Assembly: GCF_016097555.1 (NCBI RefSeq)
Contig: NC_054706.1
Coordinates: 54,706,009-54,770,008, forward strand
Direction of reading: 5' to 3'
Source: Gigantopelta aegis
Lineage: Eukaryota; Mollusca; Gastropoda; Neomphalida; Peltospiridae
Length of the DNA stretch: 64,000 nt
Shown here: one piece after another, positions 58,401-64,000 of the stretch
How the letters are laid out: each line of letters starts with the position of its first letter
Numbering within the stretch: position 1 is the stretch's first letter
Program-made: the position numbers and the translations under genes
Notes under the pieces: model-generated
Database searches by the model: none
What the model was told of the DNA's origin: nothing
The model's input: the letters and a program-made list of their open reading frames with translations, nothing else

Positions 58401-60406
58401 AAAAAAGCAACAAGAAATGGAAATATTTTACTCTTCTTATTAGGCCAATAACTAGTGACAGTGGCTTTAACTGATTTTTTTTTTTTAAATAACAACTTAA
58501 AATTTTCCCTGCTAAAATGGTTGGTCAGTTTAAAAAAAAGAATGTTTCAAAGGCCAGTTTAAGTTTGAACCAGTGTAAGAAATCAACAACATTGAAGTGA
58601 GGCCTTCTAATATTCAGTCTTTTAAGAGCATTTGCTTTCTGAACAACTAAGATCATCAAATTAACTCCTAAAACAGAAGTGTAAAAACTCACCCACATAC
58701 TGCTGTTTGAACTCGAGACGTCGGCGCACGACGTCCTGGTGCGGGTTTGTCAGGAGCGGGATGATGAAACGCCACAATGTCTTCTTGGACGGTGTGTCCA
58801 GCATCATTTCCATCTCCTCCAACAGCGACTTGATGTCTCTGTGAGAGAAACGGGCAACAATACTTAAAAGTTAAAATTCAAGTTTGTTTTGTTTAATGAC
58901 ACCACAAGAGCACATTGATTTATTAATCATCGACAATTGGATGTCAGACATTTGGTAATTCTGTCTTACAGTCTTAGAGGAAACCTGCTACATTTTTCCA
59001 GCAGCAAGGCATCTTTTACATTCACCACCCCACAGACAGGATAGCACATACCACAGCCTTTGATATACCAGTCGTGGTACACTGGCTGGAATGAAAGATC
59101 GCCCAAACTGCCCACTGACAGGTGAAAAATACTAAGAACAGGAAGAGGATAACACAGAGCTCTGATATTAGCCAATTCACAAAAATTAATTCTGTTGTAA
59201 AATTATTTCATAAAAATCACCAGAAGAAGCCTGATAACAGAATTACTACGTGTATGTTTACTGAGATTATTTAGTTTGTAGGCAAAGGAAAACATAATTT
59301 TACTAAATATTTTCAACAAAATTTTGCTAAAATTCTAAAAATATTTTGTGGCCATCTTAAACATTGACAGTATTATTAAGTGTTAACATGTTTACAACCA
59401 AAATGCTTCAAGCAAATATCTGAGCTTATGTCAAATGTTGGCAAGAAAAAGAATGTAGAATACATATTTAGTAATGAAACATGTCTTATAAATTTAAACA
59501 ACAACAACAACAACAAAAATGACTGCTCTAGCAAAGATTTTAACAAATTCAGGACAATTAATTATAAAAACTAAAAATTAAAATCAAGTATTGCAATTAT
59601 TCTGTCAGATGTCAAATTCAATGATTAGACAATAAGTTAATATGTCATTACCTGAGACAGTTAATTTCATTACCTGTCATCCTCATACACATAAAGCAGG
59701 CGTTTTAACAGTGACCTTTCCTCTGAGGTCAACAGGAAGTCTATCTGCTGCTGAAATGATGGTGACAGCTCGGACAATCCCGCAGGAGAATCCCAGTCAA
59801 TTTCATCGTTTCCATCTGTAACACAAGACAAATATCTCTGATGTACAGGCTTTTCTACAGTTTAATTAGAGACACTGATCCAAGTTCCAGAGTTATATAC
59901 CTTTTGTATTTTGCATAAAATATATTTTGAGCCACTATAAACATAAGGATGACATTTTGAATAATCAATATTAATATCAGACTCAAGAAGTTGTAAGTAA
60001 TCTGAGTAAGAAAAGCTGTAATAGCCAAAGATATGTTACTCTACCTAATAGCTAGAGTTATACACAGTACTTCACTCATATCGAAAAAAAAAAAGTTTGG
60101 TTTGTATAACGACATCACTAGAGCACATTGATTCATTAATCATCGGCTATTGGATGTCAAACATTTGGTAATTCTGACATATAGTCATCAGAGGAAACCT
60201 GCTACATTTTAATTTCTACATTCTAATGCAGCAAGGGATCTTTTATATGCACTTTCCCACAGACAGGATAGCACATACCACCACCTTTGATATACCAGTT
60301 GTGATCCACTGGCTGGAACGAGTCACTCATGTTGAAAACAATTATTAAAGAAAAAAGATCTTACTCTGTTGGACATTGTTTCCATGCCTCTGAATTCTCA
60401 CCACCT
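38129..60406 (-). CDS. GRID2IP: Delphilin (GRID2IP)-type formin, 16 exons, both ends missing
   Basis: Sixteen minus-strand exons with GT-AG borders join in phase to about 753 codons. Order: a short PDZ-end-like exon, a harmonin-homology domain (QQIDFLLTSEERSLL to LEEMEMMLDTPSKKTLW), a coiled coil, a 13-residue repeat region, proline-rich FH1, and FH2 from RINWEKM and VWGQ through GNYLNKGNV and KSTFLHVL to VLQ. HHD beside FH1-FH2 is specific to delphilin; FH2 stretches such as KKAYNMSILFGHLK fit it better than DAAM, Diaphanous or FMNL. Formins nucleate and elongate actin; vertebrate delphilin is postsynaptic and binds GluD2. PDZ exons should lie beyond the right edge. The last ~100 FH2 residues and stop were not found. 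Confidence 0.85.
38400..38660 (+). mobile_element. SINE A, tail type 2, head lost
   Basis: It has the body GTGCACCACAACTGG, then GCGGGTTTCCTCTGATGACT, and the tail CCAATAGCCGATGATTAATT to AACAAAACAAAC. It lies in a formin intron, antisense to the gene. Confidence 0.8.
38881..39199 (-). mobile_element. SINE A, tail type 1, minus orientation
   Basis: Complete from the AAATGGTTTATTTAATGATG tail to the head TTTACCACTGGGCTACGTCT. It lies about 50 bases from formin exon 15. Confidence 0.9.
39249..39378 (-). CDS. GRID2IP: Formin exon 15: FH2
   Basis: 130 bases, phase 0 in, 1 out, acceptor TGTATAG, donor GTACGT. Encodes LDVTKTSDNKSTFLHVLAGT and the helix to HAIPEAAK. Confidence 0.9.
39909..39995 (-). 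CDS. GRID2IP: Formin exon 14: FH2 core motif
   Basis: 87 bases, phase 0 both ends, donor GTTGGT. Encodes LILAMGNYLNKGNVRVGEAA and GFHINFLSQ. GNYLN and GF-I-FL are the most conserved FH2 motifs. The usual GFK lysine is histidine here. Confidence 0.9.
40040..40432. repeat. (GA)-rich tract with GACATTGAGAGA units
   Basis: It is purine-rich on the plus strand for almost 400 bases, with loosely repeated ACATTGAGAGAGAGA words, in the intron upstream of formin exon 14. Confidence 0.9.
40433..40884. other. Formin intron, nothing recognised
   Basis: No mobile element or exon was recognised. Confidence 0.4.
40885..41042. mobile_element. Fold-back MITE, arms about 65 bp
   Basis: ATCATCCGCAAACT and AGTTTGCGGATGAT face each other. 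The mirror continues outward through GTTCATCGGGGTATGAGC and ATTGTCTGTTGTTTC on the left against GTTCATACCCTGATGAAC and GAAATAACAGACAAT on the right. Confidence 0.8.
41043..41814. other. Formin intron, nothing certain
   Basis: AT-rich DNA with no recognised element. Confidence 0.4.
41815..42213 (+). mobile_element. Probable LINE 3' end with (TTA)n tail
   Basis: GC-richer sequence ends in AAATAAAAATCTATTATTAT and a short TTA run at 42190-42210, as in 3' ends of non-LTR elements. No RT coding remains. Confidence 0.45.
42461..42529 (-). CDS. GRID2IP: Formin exon 13: FH2
   Basis: 69 bases, phase 0 both ends, donor GTAATA. Encodes NLRCIKTASYELKHSKKLAK then LLE, the S-L-KLL helix just before the GNYLN motif. 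Confidence 0.9.
42776..42862 (-). CDS. GRID2IP: Formin exon 12: FH2
   Basis: 87 bases, phase 0 both ends, donor GTGAGA. Encodes MSRIPGYEQRLQAMLFKATF and QEKIVEMRE. Confidence 0.9.
42876..43110 (-). mobile_element. SINE A, tail type 2, minus orientation
   Basis: It starts GTTTGTTTTGTTTAACGACA fourteen bases from the formin exon 12 acceptor and reaches the head CACTTTACCACTGGGA, with an internal deletion. Confidence 0.85.
43171..43381. mobile_element. MITE with TACTGTAAACCGG ends
   Basis: TACTGTAAACCGG opens it and CCGGTTTACAGTA closes it, 13 bp perfect. About 210 bp, no ORF. Confidence 0.75.
43686..43754 (-). CDS. GRID2IP: Formin exon 11: FH2
   Basis: 69 bases, phase 0 both ends, donor GTAAGC. 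Encodes LERYDNFTGEIEDMSKPD and MFAYE. Confidence 0.85.
43954..44266 (-). mobile_element. SINE A, tail type 2, complete
   Basis: Runs from the GTTTGTTTTGTTTAATGACA tail to the head TTACCACTGGGCTACGTCCC in the intron between formin exons 10 and 11. Confidence 0.9.
44328..44505. mobile_element. Tigger/pogo-like MITE
   Basis: TACAGTAAAACCTTTC and AGAGGTTCCACTGTA are inverted, with TA at both edges. The CAGT-(G/A)AACCTC end is the pogo/Tigger type. Confidence 0.6.
44586..44713 (-). CDS. GRID2IP: Formin exon 10: FH2
   Basis: 128 bases, phase 1 in, 0 out, donor GTCAGT. Encodes SILFGHLKMSVSEIKHALYS, then LSPELVKQLLAYAPSSDE, the helix pair before the FH2 knob. Confidence 0.9.
44981..45260 (-). mobile_element. 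SINE A, tail type 2, minus orientation
   Basis: Runs from GTTTGTTTTATTTAAAGACA to the head CTACGTCCTGCCC. A second head-only fragment (TACCACTGGGCTACGTCCCG) lies at 45339-45361. Confidence 0.85.
45640..45708 (+). mobile_element. SINE A tail type 1 fragment
   Basis: GTGTCGTTAAATAAAACATT preceded by the CGACGCCATATACC segment; head and body absent. Confidence 0.7.
45712..45893. mobile_element. MITE with AGGGGTGGGAATT ends
   Basis: AGGGGTGGGAATT at left and AATTTCCACCCCT at right. It ends about 20 bases before formin exon 9. Confidence 0.65.
45915..45974 (-). CDS. GRID2IP: Formin exon 9: FH2 linker
   Basis: 60 bases, phase 1 in and out, donor GTAAGT. Encodes FGNRRQEVCILSPKKAYNM; the SPKKAYN segment is typical of the FH2 entry helix (family form L-KKAYN). 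Confidence 0.85.
46487..46592. mobile_element. Small Tigger/pogo-like MITE
   Basis: TACAGTCAAATCCGCTTATT and AATAAAGTGGATTCGACTGT are inverted, 106 bp in all, with TA edges. Confidence 0.65.
46698..46776 (-). CDS. GRID2IP: Formin exon 8: FH2
   Basis: 79 bases, phase 0 in, 1 out. Encodes LAGRELEHVVKNLELESQF and a lysine-rich linker TKTNKT. Confidence 0.85.
46856..47041. mobile_element. Non-autonomous element with GGCGGATC ends
   Basis: AGGCGGATCTAGGGGG opens and TTCTGGATCCGCCACT closes. The same end type flanks 28305-28709. Confidence 0.6.
47047..47206. mobile_element. Probable Tigger/pogo-like MITE
   Basis: GAAACCTGTCTAAACTGGAT at left and ATCTGGCTTAGACAG at right are partly inverted. Confidence 0.4.
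47555..47600 (-). mobile_element. SINE C fragment
   Basis: ATCTGGACTGTCTGTCCAGG with the ACAGAGGGTTAGTG segment is the reverse of the SINE C 3' part seen at 63270-63310. Confidence 0.55.
47813..47922 (-). CDS. GRID2IP: Formin exon 7: FH2 start
   Basis: 110 bases, phase 1 in, 0 out, acceptor TCACCAG, donor GTCAGT. Encodes APPLLNKKTGEGQMNVKRIN, then WEKMDDNKVGNTVWGQ. The two tryptophans are those of the FH2 lasso. Confidence 0.9.
48002..48336 (+). mobile_element. SINE A, tail type 1, complete
   Basis: Opens GGGCGGGATGTAGCCCAGTG and ends CATCGTTAAATAAAACATTT. Antisense to the formin gene. Confidence 0.9.
48338..48590 (+). mobile_element. SINE A, tail type 1, headless direct copy
   Basis: Starts in the body (TATTTCTTGCTGCAGCCAGT) directly after the previous SINE and ends ATCATTAAATAAAATATTTC. 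Both copies are preceded and followed by TTTATACCT-type sequence, suggesting a local duplication or two insertions at one site. Confidence 0.8.
48958..49372. mobile_element. hAT-type MITE with 8-bp target duplication
   Basis: Begins TAGGGCCTCTACGAG and ends CTCGTGGAGACCCTA, flanked on both sides by ACTAGATC (48950-48957 and 49373-49380). Eight-base duplications are the hAT hallmark. The 415-bp interior has no transposase. A diverged fragment is near 34575. Confidence 0.85.
49670..51571 (-). repeat. 89-bp minisatellite copying the FH1 exon end and splice donor
   Basis: About 22 units lie directly after the exon 6 donor on the minus strand. Each holds VNESVSPVPVPPPPPPPP-type coding, the donor GTAATGG and 35 bases of intron-like DNA. 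Several units are shortened. The two outermost at 49670-49875 are most diverged. Confidence 0.95.
51572..52408 (-). CDS. GRID2IP: Formin exon 6: 13-residue repeats and FH1
   Basis: 837 bases, phase 1 in and out, acceptor ATCCAG, donor GTAATG. After SKSHGSIDSNSSSRYVTIIP it has about eleven 13-residue repeats, for example SDKGFHRGEGQYL and SDTSYHRGEAQHS. An acidic patch SDSEEDDER and a helix KKKALHALQELDAV lead to the FH1 start SVSPVPVPPPPPPPP at the donor. The last ~55 bases and donor are copied in the array 49670-51571. Confidence 0.9.
52410..53116. other. Formin intron, upstream of exon 6
   Basis: A T run at 52508-52521 and no recognised element. A CACGCCTGTCATGGGCGCAC segment at 52882 resembles part of a SINE. 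Confidence 0.4.
53117..54404 (-). repeat. 92-bp minisatellite copying the exon 5 end and splice donor
   Basis: Fourteen units of exactly 92 bases. On the minus strand each contains AACACAGAACAGCAAG followed by the donor GTTGTGTCTG, identical to the exon 5 end. Units differ mainly at one A/G position in CTGG(A/G)TCAAG. Confidence 0.98.
54387..54576 (-). CDS. GRID2IP: Formin exon 5: coiled-coil exon whose donor seeds a minisatellite
   Basis: 190 bases, phase 0 in, 1 out, acceptor TTTCAG, donor GTTGTG. Encodes HSLSSEDGNESTLSNDSS, basic residues, and the helix VSEEMLLKELEETRRVIQEA. The last ~18 exon bases and donor are repeated in each unit of the array 53117-54404. Confidence 0.85.
54805..54873 (-). 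mobile_element. SINE C, 3' part, interrupted
   Basis: GCATACACCTACATG then ATCTGGGCTGTCTGTCTAGG. The rest of this SINE C continues at 55181 after the inserted SINE A. Confidence 0.65.
54874..55180 (-). mobile_element. SINE A inserted in SINE C, with 10-bp target duplication
   Basis: TAGTTAGTGA occurs at 54874-54883 and 55171-55180. Between them is SINE A tail type 1 in minus orientation, ending in the head TACCACTGGGCTACGTCCCG. Confidence 0.9.
55181..55350 (-). mobile_element. SINE C, remainder
   Basis: TATGAGAGAGAAATCAGTGA leads into the body CATGCCCATCCCCAAATCCG. No clear tRNA-like head is kept. Confidence 0.5.
55461..55492 (-). CDS. GRID2IP: Formin exon 4: 32-base linker exon
   Basis: Phase 1 in, 0 out, acceptor TTACAG, donor GTATGT. 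Encodes PGLYVKKHDG. Small, but both junctions keep the frame. Confidence 0.75.
55493..56600. other. Formin intron, nothing certain
   Basis: AT-rich. G runs occur at 56213-56227 and 56287-56301. No exon was recognised. Confidence 0.45.
56603..57262. mobile_element. Fold-back element, about 660 bp
   Basis: ACTCTTCAAAAAAGTAGGGG (56682) is mirrored by CCCCTACTTTTTTGAAGAGT (57192). The outer ends GTTTGTAAACACTAAGGCAT and ATGCCTTGTAAACATCTTAG are partly inverted. No ORF. Confidence 0.65.
57263..58690. other. Formin intron, nothing certain
   Basis: A TTA/T run at 57683-57717 and several A or T runs. A segment at 57245-57310 resembles 48708-48770, so some of this is interspersed repeat. Confidence 0.4.
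58693..58838 (-). CDS. GRID2IP: Formin exon 3: harmonin-homology domain, second half
   Basis: 146 bases, phase 2 in, 1 out, acceptor CTCACAG, donor GTGAGT. Encodes DIKSLLEEMEMMLDTPSKKT, then LWRFIIPLLTNPHQ and RRRLEFKQQYV. The L-TPSK-L and PLL-HQ pattern is the HHD signature. Confidence 0.85.
58880..59122 (-). mobile_element. SINE A, tail type 2, head lost
   Basis: GTTTGTTTTGTTTAATGACA to the body GTCGTGGTACACTGGCTGGA, about 40 bases from formin exon 3. Confidence 0.85.
59123..59670. other. Formin intron, nothing recognised
   Basis: AT-rich, with a short AAC run at 59499-59514. Confidence 0.4.
59674..59815 (-). CDS. GRID2IP: Formin exon 2: harmonin-homology domain, first half
   Basis: 142 bases, phase 1 in, 2 out, acceptor TTACAG, donor GTAATG. 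Encodes DEIDWDSPAGLSELSPSF, then QQQIDFLLTSEERSLLKRLL and YVYEDDR. The DFL and YxxD spacing matches the HHD of harmonin and whirlin. Confidence 0.85.
60093..60330 (-). mobile_element. SINE A, tail type 2, head lost
   Basis: GTTTGGTTTGTATAACGACA to GTTGTGATCCACTGGCTGGA, in the intron between formin exons 1 and 2. Confidence 0.85.
60365..60406 (-). CDS. GRID2IP: Formin exon 1 (first in window): possible PDZ end
   Basis: 42 bases, phase 1 in and out, acceptor TTTCAG, donor GTAAGA. Encodes VVRIQRHGNNVQQ, which resembles the final strand of a PDZ domain. It joins in frame to the next exon. Confidence 0.7.
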
Positions 60407-60744
60407 CTGAAAATAATTAATAAAACACTGGTTATTTTATGAATAAAAACAAACGACCAACAAATTATTATATTTAGATATAATGCACTAAACAAAATAA
60501 AATATGATCTCATTTATAATTAAGACATTTCATGTATATGAGAACTGAAACATAATAATACTATATGGACTATTATTATCCACATGGTTCAACATAATTG
60601 AGTTAATAATAATCATACGAAGCACACCATGTAATAACAAGTGTTATGACATCACTCAGTCGTCTCCTTCTAGTTGTGGCTGAAACATTTTGAGTTGGGG
60701 CTTGTTATTCATAAAGAAAACAACAATAATAATATGGATAATAA

Positions 60745-60898
60745 AGAAATTATTACACTTGCGTGTGAGTCGTACTGAGTTTATAAAACTCGTGCCAGGA
60801 TTCATGTATTACCCTCGCTCTCGTTCGGGCAATACAACAATCCTGACACTCGTTTTGTAAAATCAGTACAACACACAAGCTCGTATAATAACCTCTAT
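60745..60898. mobile_element. Palindromic fold-back element
   Basis: ACTTGCGTGTGAGTCGTACT and GAGTTTATAAAACTCGTG at left are mirrored by CACTCGTTTTGTAAAATCAG and AGTACAACACACAAGC at right, around CTCGCTCTCGTTCGGGC. Confidence 0.7.
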
Positions 60899-60947
60899 TT
60901 ATTACATTACAGACCCAAGCAACTTGGATATACAGTTTACCATACAA

Positions 60948-61340
60948 AAGCGGTAAATACCATAATCTTTGAAATACCAGTCATAGAACACTGGTTAGAC
61001 TTGACACGGTCCATTGGATCTGCAGAAGGGGGTCAATCCTATAATCTACCTTACTCCCACAAGCTAGCATTCCACCACCAAGGAATATCCTGCCCTCTAG
61101 CGTGGAGCACCCAAGGCATCCAATATGTGGAGAAGCAGGATGTAGCTAGTAGCAGAGTGCTCACCTGAGGTGCTGTGAGTCATAAGACTGACTGCCCACA
61201 GTGATCCTGTTGCATTTATCCCATCCTAATTTAAATAATGCCCTACAACTGGTATATCAAAGTCTGTGGCATGTGGTGCATTGTCTCTGGGAAAATGCCT
61301 AAAGAAGATCCTTTGCTGCTATTCAGAAGGAGAAGACTTT
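60948..61340. mobile_element. Two diverged SINE A relatives
   Basis: A minus copy at about 60950-61098 (AATACCAGTCATAGAACACT) meets a plus copy at about 61125-61340 (CAACTGGTATATCAAAGTCT, AGATCCTTTGCTGCTATTCA). Both are old. Confidence 0.5.
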
Positions 61341-61433
61341 TTGTCAGCAGCAGAATCCCCCTTTCTCTTGCTCTCTAGACCATGTGTCAAAATGTCTATC
61401 AGACCTCACCATTTAAGAGGAAGAAGAAGAAGA

Positions 61434-61665
61434 AGGAAATGTTTTATTTAACGATGCACTCAACACATTTTATTTACGGTTATATGGTGTCAGACATATG
61501 GTTAAGGACCACACAGATATTGAGAGAGGAAACCTGCTGTTGCCACTTCATGGGCTACTCTTTTCGATTAGCAGCAAGGGATCTTTTATTTGCACCATCC
61601 CACAGACAGTGTAGTACATACCACGACCTTTAATGTACCAGTCGTGGTGCACTGGCTGGAACCCA
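61434..61665 (-). mobile_element. SINE A, tail type 1, head lost
   Basis: AATGTTTTATTTAACGATGC to GTCGTGGTGCACTGGCTGGA. Confidence 0.85.
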
Positions 61666-61774
61666 TTTAAGAGGAGTAATTACTCTAGCTCCTCTTCACT
61701 CCCCTGAGACTAGTTCAAGATGAGTAATTTTTAGCTGCCCTTACCATGTGAATTTTAAATAAATAGTACGAACC

Positions 61775-63172
61775 GGCCTCAGTAGTGTCGTGGTTAAGCC
61801 ATTGGACATAAGGCTGGTAGGTACTATTGGCCTCGGTGGTGTCGTGGTTAAGCCATTGGACATAAGGCTGGTAGGTACTATTGGCCTCGGTGGTGTCGTG
61901 GTTAAGTCATCGAACATAAGGCTGGTAGGTACTATTGGCCTCGGTGGTGTCGTGGTTAAGCCATTGGACATAAGGCTGGTAGGTACTATTGGCCTCGGTG
62001 GTGTCGTGGTTAAGCCATTGAACATAAGGCTGGTAGGTACTATTGGCCTCGGTGGTGTCGTGGTTAAGTCATCGAACATAAGGCTGGTAGGTACTATTGG
62101 CCTCGGTGGTGTCGTGGTTAAGTCATCGAACATAAGGCTGGTAGGTACTATTGGCCTCGGTGGTGTCGTGGTTAAGCCATCGGACATAAGGCTGGTAGGT
62201 ACTATTGGCCTCGGTGGTGTCGTGGTTAAGCCATCGGACATAAGGCTGGTAGGTACTATTGGCCTCGGTGGTGTCGTGGTTAAGTCATCGAACATAAGGC
62301 TGGTAGGTACTATTGGCCTCGGTGGTGTCGTGGTTAAGCCATCGAACATAAGGCTGGTAGGTACTATTGGCCTCGGTGGTGTCGTGGTTAAGCCATCGGA
62401 CATAAGGCTGGTAGGTACTATTGGCCTCGGTGGTGTCGTGGTTAAGCCATTGGACATAAGGCTGGTAGGTACTATTGGCCTCGGTGGTGTCGTGGTTAAG
62501 TCATCGAACATAAGGCTGGTAGGTACTATTGGCCTCGGTGGTGTCGTGGTTAAGTCATCGAACATAAGGCTGGTAGGTACTATTGGCCTCGGTGGTGTCG
62601 TGGTTAAGCCATTGGACATAAGGCTGGTAGGTACTATTGGCCTCGGTGGTGTCGTGGTTAAGTCATCAAACATAAGGCTGGTAGGTACTATTGGCCTCGG
62701 TGGTGTCGTGGTTAAGCCATTGGACATAAGGCTGGTAGGTACTATTGGCCTCGGTGGTGTCGTGGTTAAGTCATGGAACATAAGGCTGGTAGGTACTATT
62801 GGCCTCGGTGGTGTCGTGGTTAAGCCATCGGACATAAGGCTGGTAGGTACTATTGGCCTCGGTGGTGTCGTGGTTAAGTCATCGAACATAAGGCTGGTAG
62901 GTACTATTGGCCTCGGTGGTGTCGTGGTTAAGTCATCGAACATAAGGCTGGTAGGTACTATTGGCCTCGGTGGTGTCGTGGTTAAGTCATCGAACATAAG
63001 GCTGGTAGGTACTATTGGCCTCGGTGGTGTCGTGGTTAAGCCATTGGACATAAGGCTGGTAGGTACTATTGGCCTCGGTGGTGTCGTGGTTCAGCCATTG
63101 GACATAAGGCTGGTAGGTACTATTGGCCTCGGTGGTGTCGTGGTTGAGCTATCGGACATAAGGCTGGTAGGT
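61775..63172 (+). repeat. 54-bp satellite from a SINE head, 26 copies
   Basis: The unit starts GGCCTCGGTGGTGTCGTGGT and includes TTAAGCCAT and ACATAAGGCTGGTAGG. Spacing is exactly 54 bases from 61775 to 63125. The last unit runs straight into the SINE C body, showing the origin. Because 54 is a multiple of three, both strands stay open for over 400 codons. Confidence 0.97.
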
Positions 63173-63345
63173 ACAGGATTCACAGCCCGGTACCAGCTCC
63201 CACCCAGAGCAAGTTTTAATGACTCAATGGGTAGGTGTACGGCCACTACACCCTCTTCTCTCTCACTAACAAGTAACCCTCTGTCATGGACAGACAGCCC
63301 AGATAACTGAGGTGTGTGCCCAGGACAGAGTGCTTGAACCTTAAT
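63125..63345 (+). mobile_element. SINE C, the parent of the 54-bp array
   Basis: The tRNA-like head GTGTCGTGGTTGAGC (A-box region) and GGATTCACAGCCCGGTACC (B-box region) are followed by GACTCAATGGGTAGGTGTAC and the 3' part GACAGACAGCCCAGATAACT. Confidence 0.75.
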
Positions 63346-63469
63346 TGAATATGAGCACAAAAATAAGTTGGAATGAAATAGTACTACAATAGAATTAAAT
63401 GACAATAAGGTAATATCTTAAATGGCATCCCATAATCCAAGTTATAGAGAGCAATTAATCCCCTCCCCT

Positions 63470-63540
63470 CTTCCAACGCCATATAACCGTAAAGAAAATG
63501 TATCGAGTGCGTCGTTAAATAAACCACTTCCTTCCTTCCT
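63470..63540 (+). mobile_element. SINE A tail type 1 fragment
   Basis: CCAACGCCATATAACCGTAA and GTGCGTCGTTAAATAAACCA; head and body absent. Confidence 0.75.
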
Positions 63541-64000
63541 TGCCCTCCCCTCTATTTTAATCAGGGCAAAGTCTGATCCATGTAAGACATCAAATACAAA
63601 AATAATATAGCTGTACAGGGGTTGAAAGTGGCTAAAATTCCTTCCAAACATTTGGTCCGGCAATTAAGCTACAAATTCCACCAGACCGAATCAAAACCTG
63701 CTGAACCAAACATGATGATAAAGTATAAACACCAAATAATTGCCGGCCGGTCCCATGGGATGGCAGACAGAAATATTTCCTAGCCCATGGTGATGTTGAC
63801 AAGTAAAAACTGGTTGAGATGGTAGTATTTTGACCACAAAAAAACAAAAACAGAAGACATTTTGCTGATGAATTGAGCTGGGTTGATTTTTATATTTTTT
63901 AAAGGTTGGACAAACAGTCATTTTGAACTTTTAACATTTTGATTCTGCTGTAGTTTTACATGAGTTGATGTGTTTTAGTAAACAAATATTCTTTCTCATG
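63541..64000. other. Right edge, nothing recognised
   Basis: No PDZ exon of the formin gene or other gene was recognised here. Confidence 0.4.

Noticed and set aside
61741..63310. Open frames of 506 codons (plus) and 436 codons (minus)
   Set aside because: Both come from the 54-bp SINE-derived array, whose unit is a multiple of three without stops. No splice sites, start context or known domain support them.

Overview
This window looks like part of a marine mollusc genome, most likely a gastropod. That assignment is inferred from its AT-rich, intron-rich DNA, many copies of a tRNA-headed SINE, fold-back MITEs and solo LTRs, not from a species-level match. A 200-base N gap (35987-36186) shows it is a scaffold.

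Left part (1-16 kb). Bases 1-3507 are the 3' part of a Ty3/gypsy-class LTR retrotransposon whose integrase lies upstream of reverse transcriptase and RNase H, the Gmr1-type order. A 5'-truncated LINE follows (about 5690-7506). Then come repeats and two near-perfect hairpins with direct repeats at their edges, a small secreted PAN/EGF-like reading frame (11708-12082), and a decayed exon built of ten-residue repeats (13218-15150).

Middle (16.9-20.5 kb, minus strand). Four exons encode the C-terminal part of a DUF4515 coiled-coil protein of the BBOF1/CCDC121/CCDC166 group. Two single-base insertions break its frame.

Repeat block (20.7-38 kb). It holds SINEs, two solo LTRs of the left-hand element's family, about 1.2 kb of TG repeat, the gap, and an inverted duplication (about 20768-22911 against 36187-37112).

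Main gene (38129-60406, minus strand). Sixteen exons join in phase and encode a delphilin (GRID2IP)-type formin. In order they give a possible PDZ end, a harmonin-homology domain, a coiled coil, a 13-residue repeat region, a proline-rich FH1 and about three quarters of FH2. The 5' end lies beyond the right edge. The last FH2 exons were not found. Two exons of this gene have been seeds for minisatellites that copy the exon end together with its splice donor: 92 bp x 14 next to the fourth-found coding block after the HHD, and 89 bp x about 22 at the FH1 exon. The FH1 array could in principle supply in-frame 18-residue proline-rich mini-exons.

Right end (60.4-64 kb). This is repeats, dominated by a 54-bp tandem array grown from the tRNA-like head of a second SINE.

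All coordinates and splice sites were read by eye. Family names rest on recognised motifs and remembered family architecture; no database search was run.
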